DNA of 64,000 nucleotides, from contig OX419760.1 in assembly GCA_948567375.1 (NCBI GenBank), positions 3,596,001 through 3,660,000 of the forward strand. Direction: 5' to 3'. The stretch is from Lunularia cruciata. Lineage: Eukaryota > Streptophyta > Marchantiopsida > Lunulariales > Lunulariaceae. Position 1 is the first letter of the stretch, and each line of letters starts with the position of its first letter. Of the stretch, positions 59,039-64,000 are shown one piece after another. The notes beneath the pieces are model-generated. The model worked only from the letters and a program-made list of their open reading frames with translations. It did not search any database and was not told the origin of the DNA. The position numbers and the translations under genes are program-made.

Positions 59039-61446
59039 GTACATATATTAATAAGAAGTTCAATTTCACATTTATTTTATGATATATCTGTTCTATTACA
59101 ATGTTATATTTTACATTTTTGAGCGTTTACTTTAAGAATTGGTTTAGTTCAAATTTGATCCAGTGTACACCAACTTTCCTGGACTCAACGGTACAAACAC
59201 ATATATGAATTTCAATTTTTATGTTTGAGTTTGGTTTTGTGTTTATCTGTTCTGCTTTGACACTTTCAGTTTGGATTAGACACCAAAGTATTGGTGTGTT
59301 TCGGAGAGTTGTTAAGAAGTACTCACAACAAGTTGTTGTAAACTTCTAATTGAAATTGGATGTAAATTGAAAATTGTATTTAGCAGACATACGTTCTGAT
59401 GGAAATTTTAAGTACTTGATTTGGAAAACTGAAGAACTGCAATTATGAGGTATAAAAATTTATTAAAAATATTAATAAATTAATAATTTTAAACTACAAG
59501 GCGTTGTGCACATGACACTCTCGCATCAAGTTTAAGCTTTATTAAGTTACCACCTTTTCGAAGTGTCGATCAATTGACAAAAAAAGTGAATAGTGAGAGA
59601 GGGGAGTCATGCTTAGTAAACATTATCCTTAAGAGAAGGTATGGTTGGCATGACTCCCATAGATAAGCTTAGGTGTCTGAAATTACCATAACTTAGAAGT
59701 TGTAATCCAATGGTCAAGTAAGTGAAGAGGAAGAGACATTACTGGCTCTTTTACCTGTAGGGAGTATATTTGGCATGGTTCGCACTCAGGTAGGACAAAT
59801 GTATGGTATCCATCGCACTCATATTAACGTGGATTCAGAAAGTGATGTAATTAAGGAGCAATTTAGAGGAGACAAAAATGTAGTCAAAGCTTATTTTCTT
59901 AGTACTAGAAATTATAAAGATAAAATTTAAAGATTATGTTTAAATAAATAAATAAATAAATAGTATCTAACAAAATTTTATGAAATAAATTTTATTACTA
60001 TATTTATTATATTATTTATACCAATTAATTAGATTATTTCGATAGAACCAATTAAAAATTTTTAATAAAAAAGAAAATTAATGAGCCAAGCTACTAACTT
60101 TCTGTATGCAAACAAGGTTAGAATTTAGTCTGTCTGCCTGAATCTCTCACAGCAGATTGTATACTCACGTGTAAATAATAAAATTATTAAAGAACCTCAC
60201 CGCTTTAAGAGGTTTGCACTTTTGACCACCGATTCCCATTTCTTCATTTCCTTATAGATTTCCCATAAAGTTCCCTAGCCTACAACAGCCTAGATATACA
60301 GCCAACTCTGATAAGTGCAAAGCTCCGGTTCCAGCCTCGTCTCTTACCCACAATTTTGAGAAGAGAAACCTGCGAAGTACTGCTTTAACATCGAGAGATG
60401 AGATCCATTCTCATAAGAAGCTGTAATTTCCATAATAACTTCCAGTAGTATCTAGTTTGACAAAATTTACCGATTGAATATATGGATGTATTTAATTTTG
60501 AAATATCTTTGTATTTAAGTTTTTAATAGCTTGAAATGATTGCACAAATAAAAGAAGTGCAGTTATTTCTGACAGTGCAGAGGAATATCTCCACTTGAAT
60601 TGCACCTTTTGGAACAAATCAATAATTCATAGATTGCAGTTGCGCGAGTTTCTTGGTTTGTTTGGTATGACGGATAAATTCTGAAGGTACCATGAATCGT
60701 CCACCACTGTCCCAATACCTATGATATTGGGGGATGGGCAAAATGGATAATTATATGTAGGATGTGCCCATATATAAAAAGTTGTATGGCTCTCAACACG
60801 ATATTGACGGCCTTTATGACAGAAGTGATGGTTCTGAACCCGATTGTTCACCAATCATGTCCAGTAGTGAACACAAGACGACCTTCCCCTTCCACATGCT
60901 AGGGAACCAAATTCGTCCACGACTACCCATACGATTTTTGTCTCCAAAATTTACTGTCACGGTCATCTCAGGTTCTGGAGTTCAGTCAAGCCAGTGACAG
61001 CTGCAAATTACACACAGGCAATTTTTCATGAACGAACGTTTACTGCAATCCTGTACCAGCACCCTTACGGGGACGAAGTTTTAAGAAAATTCATGGTCAG
61101 CTTCAGATGCTATTATTCATCCAGTGTATTCTGAATACACCTTGTTTCGTCCACCATCCCCTTTCGTCCACCATCAACAACATCTGGGGAAAACCTACTC
61201 CTTGCTGGAAGTTTTTCCGTTACTACATTCTTATACATTGCTGGAGTGGGATCCCCACGGGCTCAGAGAAAGAAAACATTTGACAATGACGCGGTGCAAA
61301 TTCTTCTGATGTAGTTAGAATCTGATATAATTATTCTATTGGTCTCTCGTGGTGGGTGAACAGTATCTGAGTTGCTTCGATTGTGAAGTTGGTCTTGCAT
61401 GCTGATAAAGAAAGAAACATATTACACACAAAACAACGGAAAGTAG
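59039..61446. other. Intergenic stretch, no gene recognised
   Basis: About 2.4 kb, AT-rich in the left half, with an (AAAT)n-like run near 59943-59962. The short open frames near 60627-61309 show no domain. Nothing else was identified. Confidence 0.45.
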
Positions 61447-61818
61447 TGTTGAAAATCCAAATGCAAATATGCATAGCATTTACAACATACAAGGAATAAG
61501 AAAGGTATGTAAAGCACTTCTACTTATTTTTTCTTATTGCAAATCTAGTGGCATGGAGCGAGGAATGGAAGACCCGCAAGCTAGTATGCAGGTTCTAAGC
61601 TAATGAAAAACTTGGGTCTTGTTGTTTGGCCTTGCTTCTCGAGGCTACTGCTCAAGCTTCTTAACTATGCCGCCAACATCTAGACGGAATGAACTATTGC
61701 TTACTCCAACCTTAACTAATGCCGCTGTTGGGTGCTAGGTACAAACCCTAACACCTATAGCATAGTTACAAGCTATATCAATGCCACATGTACTACCATC
61801 TGAAATCTACTTTCAACA
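61447..61818 (-). repeat. Copia 3' LTR
   Basis: The LTR starts TGTTGAAAGTAG at 61818 (minus) and ends GGATTTTCAACA at 61447, giving perfect 8-bp inverted ends TGTTGAAA/TTTCAACA. It follows the purine tract AGTGGGAG, as usual for copia elements. Confidence 0.8.
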
Positions 61819-61874
61819 CTCCCACTCATTCAAGAAATGGTAATACTCCAATCAAAATTTTAAACTTACGGAAC

Positions 61875-62052
61875 TTATCTCGGTAAGGCATTTGTAAAAA
61901 TATCTGCAATTTGATTGTTTGTGTTGATGTAACCAAAACATAATTCTTGTTTCTCTTGCTTCTCTCTCACATAGTGATATTGAGTCTCTCTGTACTTGGT
62001 TCTCTTGTGGAACTCTGGGTTATACATCAGTGTCATAGCCCACCTAATGTTC
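61875..62052 (-). pseudogene. Copia RNase H C-terminal end
   Basis: The frame reads NPEFHKRTKYRETQYHYVRE, then QELCFGYINTNNQIADIFTN and ALPR before a TAA stop at 61875-61877. This is the characteristic C-terminus of the Ty1/copia polyprotein (KHI/YHxxRE...YI.T..QxADIxTK). Only the last about 58 codons remain. Confidence 0.85.
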
Positions 62053-62168
62053 CCTTAGGAAAAATTTCTTTTTTTTGTTGTTTTCCCCAAGTAAGCGATC
62101 ATGCTGAGTAGGATGATGCTTGAAGGTATAAAGTATGGATTATACCATGAAGTTCCTAAAGAGTCACA

Positions 62169-62818
62169 TGTCCTACGTATATACATCACTACACCACATA
62201 CATCTCTATCAACATCATACATTATAGAAGCACAACTTACACATAAATCATACATGAACTCTAAAGTGCCATAATAATCAGTTCTTCATCAACTCAAATC
62301 AAATCAACATTTGATCTTTCACTCAATAATTTACCAACAACTGGGCACTCATTATAATCAAGCCATACCCACTCTAGCTAAAAGACTCTAGGTGATGCTC
62401 ACCAACTTTCTATCCACCATAGCCAAGAACTCAAAGTCTCAACATTAGAGAAGTGAGCTCTTTGGGTCTGCACTTCTAGGATATACCTTTGATTTAAACC
62501 TAGATCTCCAACCCTAATGGTTCCATTGACGGCACACCTGATGGTGCAAATGATGTAAGTGACGGTGGTCCACACCATGTAGTCAATACCCCAATCACAA
62601 AATCTGACAGTCAACAAGTAGTATATGCATAACTACCAAAATACCTTTGACTACCACCATTACTACTCTAGCGTCCAAGCAATCAAAGTGTGATGTACAA
62701 ATGGCATGACAATTGTCATGCATATATACATCGCTACACAACATACATCATGATCAACATCATACACTATAGAAGCACAACTCACACATATGTCATACAT
62801 GAACTATAAAGTGCCACA
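62169..62818 (-). repeat. Family B LTR, copy 2
   Basis: About 650 bp, starting TGTGGCACTT at 62818 (minus) after a GATAGGGAGGCAA purine tract and ending at 62169. It has the same pair of 105-bp repeats at its two ends (62714-62818 and 62169-62273) as the 39.6 kb copy. The middle parts also align (TTTGTGATTGGGGTATTGAC, GGCTATGGTGGATAGAA). Confidence 0.75.
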
Positions 62819-64000
62819 ATTGCCTCCCTATCTGGTTAGGTCCCTCTAACTTCAGATAGCCATCTACTCCAAATATATGGTATACCCTATGGTGAGCAAA
62901 GATCAAAGATTGGGCCCCATTTTTAATTGCCTATCTGCAATCTATACCATATAAAAGGTGAACTAGCTAAAGGTCAAGTAAATCTAGGACATAACCACTA
63001 TCCTTGAGGAACCGACATGAGGTGAGGAGTCAACATGCATATGCCATCCTCTCAAATAACTATCACACACCAACATAGTAGATCAGCACCCAAAGAGCTA
63101 TATAACATATACCTCAAGCTTACTTGTACAAGTGCCAAGCTCGAGTCCATAGTACCATCAATGTTTGGGAGGTGACATGGCGCACAATTGTGCACATAAT
63201 CCTTCCAAAAAATACCATCATGTCCTTCCAACACAAGGATGCCAGAAGGCAAAACCTCATGCACTATCAAGATAGTGCATAAGGTAACATAGTAATATCA
63301 AATGTAATCAATGCTATTTGCTATAGATATTTAGTGCTATTTGCTATAGATATCTATAGTCACTTGGATGAAATTGATGGATTGAGGGTTTATAACCTCC
63401 TCTTTGAATGGTAGCATAACATAAGGTATCTCTATGCTAAGCACTTACCAAGTTCTCAAAGGCCATTGAAATCACTCTTCAAAAGATCTCTGCCCATTGA
63501 GAATATACGCTTATCCATACATATGGATCATCCAAGTCAAAAACTACAATAGCATCTCAATGAATGGCTGCAAGTAAATTTGGATCTCATCCCTAGAGTA
63601 AAAAGTAAGGAGAGAAGGATGCTAAGGAGGCTTGTTGGCTGAACCAATAGCCCATGGCCAACCAAGGTAATTGGAGATCCTAATCTCCCAAGTGGCCTCT
63701 CTGGAAACCATACTTTTGCAATCTTCTCTTCACCATTTGAACCACTCTCTCTGCTAAGCCATTTGCCTCAGGTGATCTCAAGAGGTAGTACAATGATCAA
63801 TCAAAGCCTTGTCACACAAGATCTGAAACTCTCACAAGAACTTTGTACTCTAATCATTCAAAACCTCAACTAGTGCACTAAAATGATGAAGAACCCAATC
63901 TAGGAACAAGTAAGCCATCCCTTTGCTAGACTTGTCAAGAAGTGTCACCAACTTGATTCACTTAGAGAAGTGCTCCACCATAACCAAAACATACCAAATG
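62819..64000 (-). pseudogene. Family B gypsy copy 2: integrase end and PHD finger
   Basis: On the minus strand this aligns with 38460-39625 of the first family B copy. It has the VVMVEHFS-type integrase segment at the window edge, the EANGLAERVVQMVKRRLQKY region near 63720-63760, then VHEVLPSGILVLEGHDGIFW, KDYVHNCAPCHLPNIDG and the PHD region near 62990-63150. In the PHD finger the RGWH core is intact while CxxC pairs are mutated (for example to Tyr) and a 2-bp deletion shifts the frame. The element is cut by the window end. Confidence 0.8.

Larger units (their letters stand above)
61447..62052 (-). mobile_element. Ty1/copia retrotransposon 3' end
   Basis: On the minus strand the end of a copia RNase H is followed by a purine-rich GAGTGGGAG tract and a complete 372-bp LTR. 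The rest of the element is absent: the left part is cut at about 62055, near the start of a family B gypsy LTR. This is the only copia material I see in the window. Confidence 0.8.

Noticed and set aside
1..64000. CRISPR arrays, bacterial operons, riboswitches
   Set aside because: No regularly spaced repeats with unique spacers and no prokaryotic gene layout. Introns and retroelements show that this is eukaryotic nuclear DNA.

Overview
This window looks like nuclear DNA of a land plant. It holds one 16-exon gene for a plastid-type RNA methyltransferase, one 2-exon gene for a secreted beta-propeller protein, plastid-derived rRNA and tRNA fragments, and layered Ty3/gypsy, Ty1/copia and non-LTR retroelements. 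Only two convincing intact genes occupy 64 kb, so the segment is gene-poor and transposon-rich. The protein sequences and the odd transposon set would fit a bryophyte or other spore-bearing plant, but that is inference; the sequence alone does not fix the species.

Layout. 1-1612: 3' end of a chromodomain Ty3/gypsy element (family A) with its LTR. 1632-3480, 7635-11400, 12015-14880 and 45668-49200: four copies of one non-LTR retrotransposon family, with smaller pieces at 15470-15578 and 25175-25640. The family has an N-terminal C2H2 finger, a reverse transcriptase (RT), a CCHC knuckle and a C-terminal restriction-like endonuclease (RLE), which is the R2-like architecture. 5603-5821: plastid trnN and 23S rRNA fragments. 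15927-22098 (minus): RsmB/NOL1-NOP2-Sun methyltransferase. 22733-26821: AT-rich relics. 26822-30265 (minus): a second chromodomain gypsy (family C) whose LTR carries a dense cluster of heat-shock elements just upstream of a TATA box. 31003-40295: a third gypsy (family B) whose integrase ends in a PHD finger, interrupted by a solo family A LTR. A second family B copy runs off the right edge (62169-64000, minus). 40670-42360: a decayed coiled-coil gene. 43572-43866: a degenerate copy of one exon of the methyltransferase gene. 49455-49990: a MITE-like element. 52403-55185: the secreted TolB/DPP6-N-like gene. 58731-59038: a frameshifted AIG1-like GTPase fragment. 61447-62052: a copia 3' end.

The genes do not form a pathway. 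The methyltransferase probably modifies plastid 16S rRNA and the propeller protein is probably extracellular. The strongest leads are the PHD-finger gypsy family, the heat-shock-element LTR, and the multi-copy RLE-type non-LTR family with a shared in-frame TAG before its nuclease domain. All exon joins and element boundaries were worked out by eye from reading frame, splice sites and copy-to-copy comparison.
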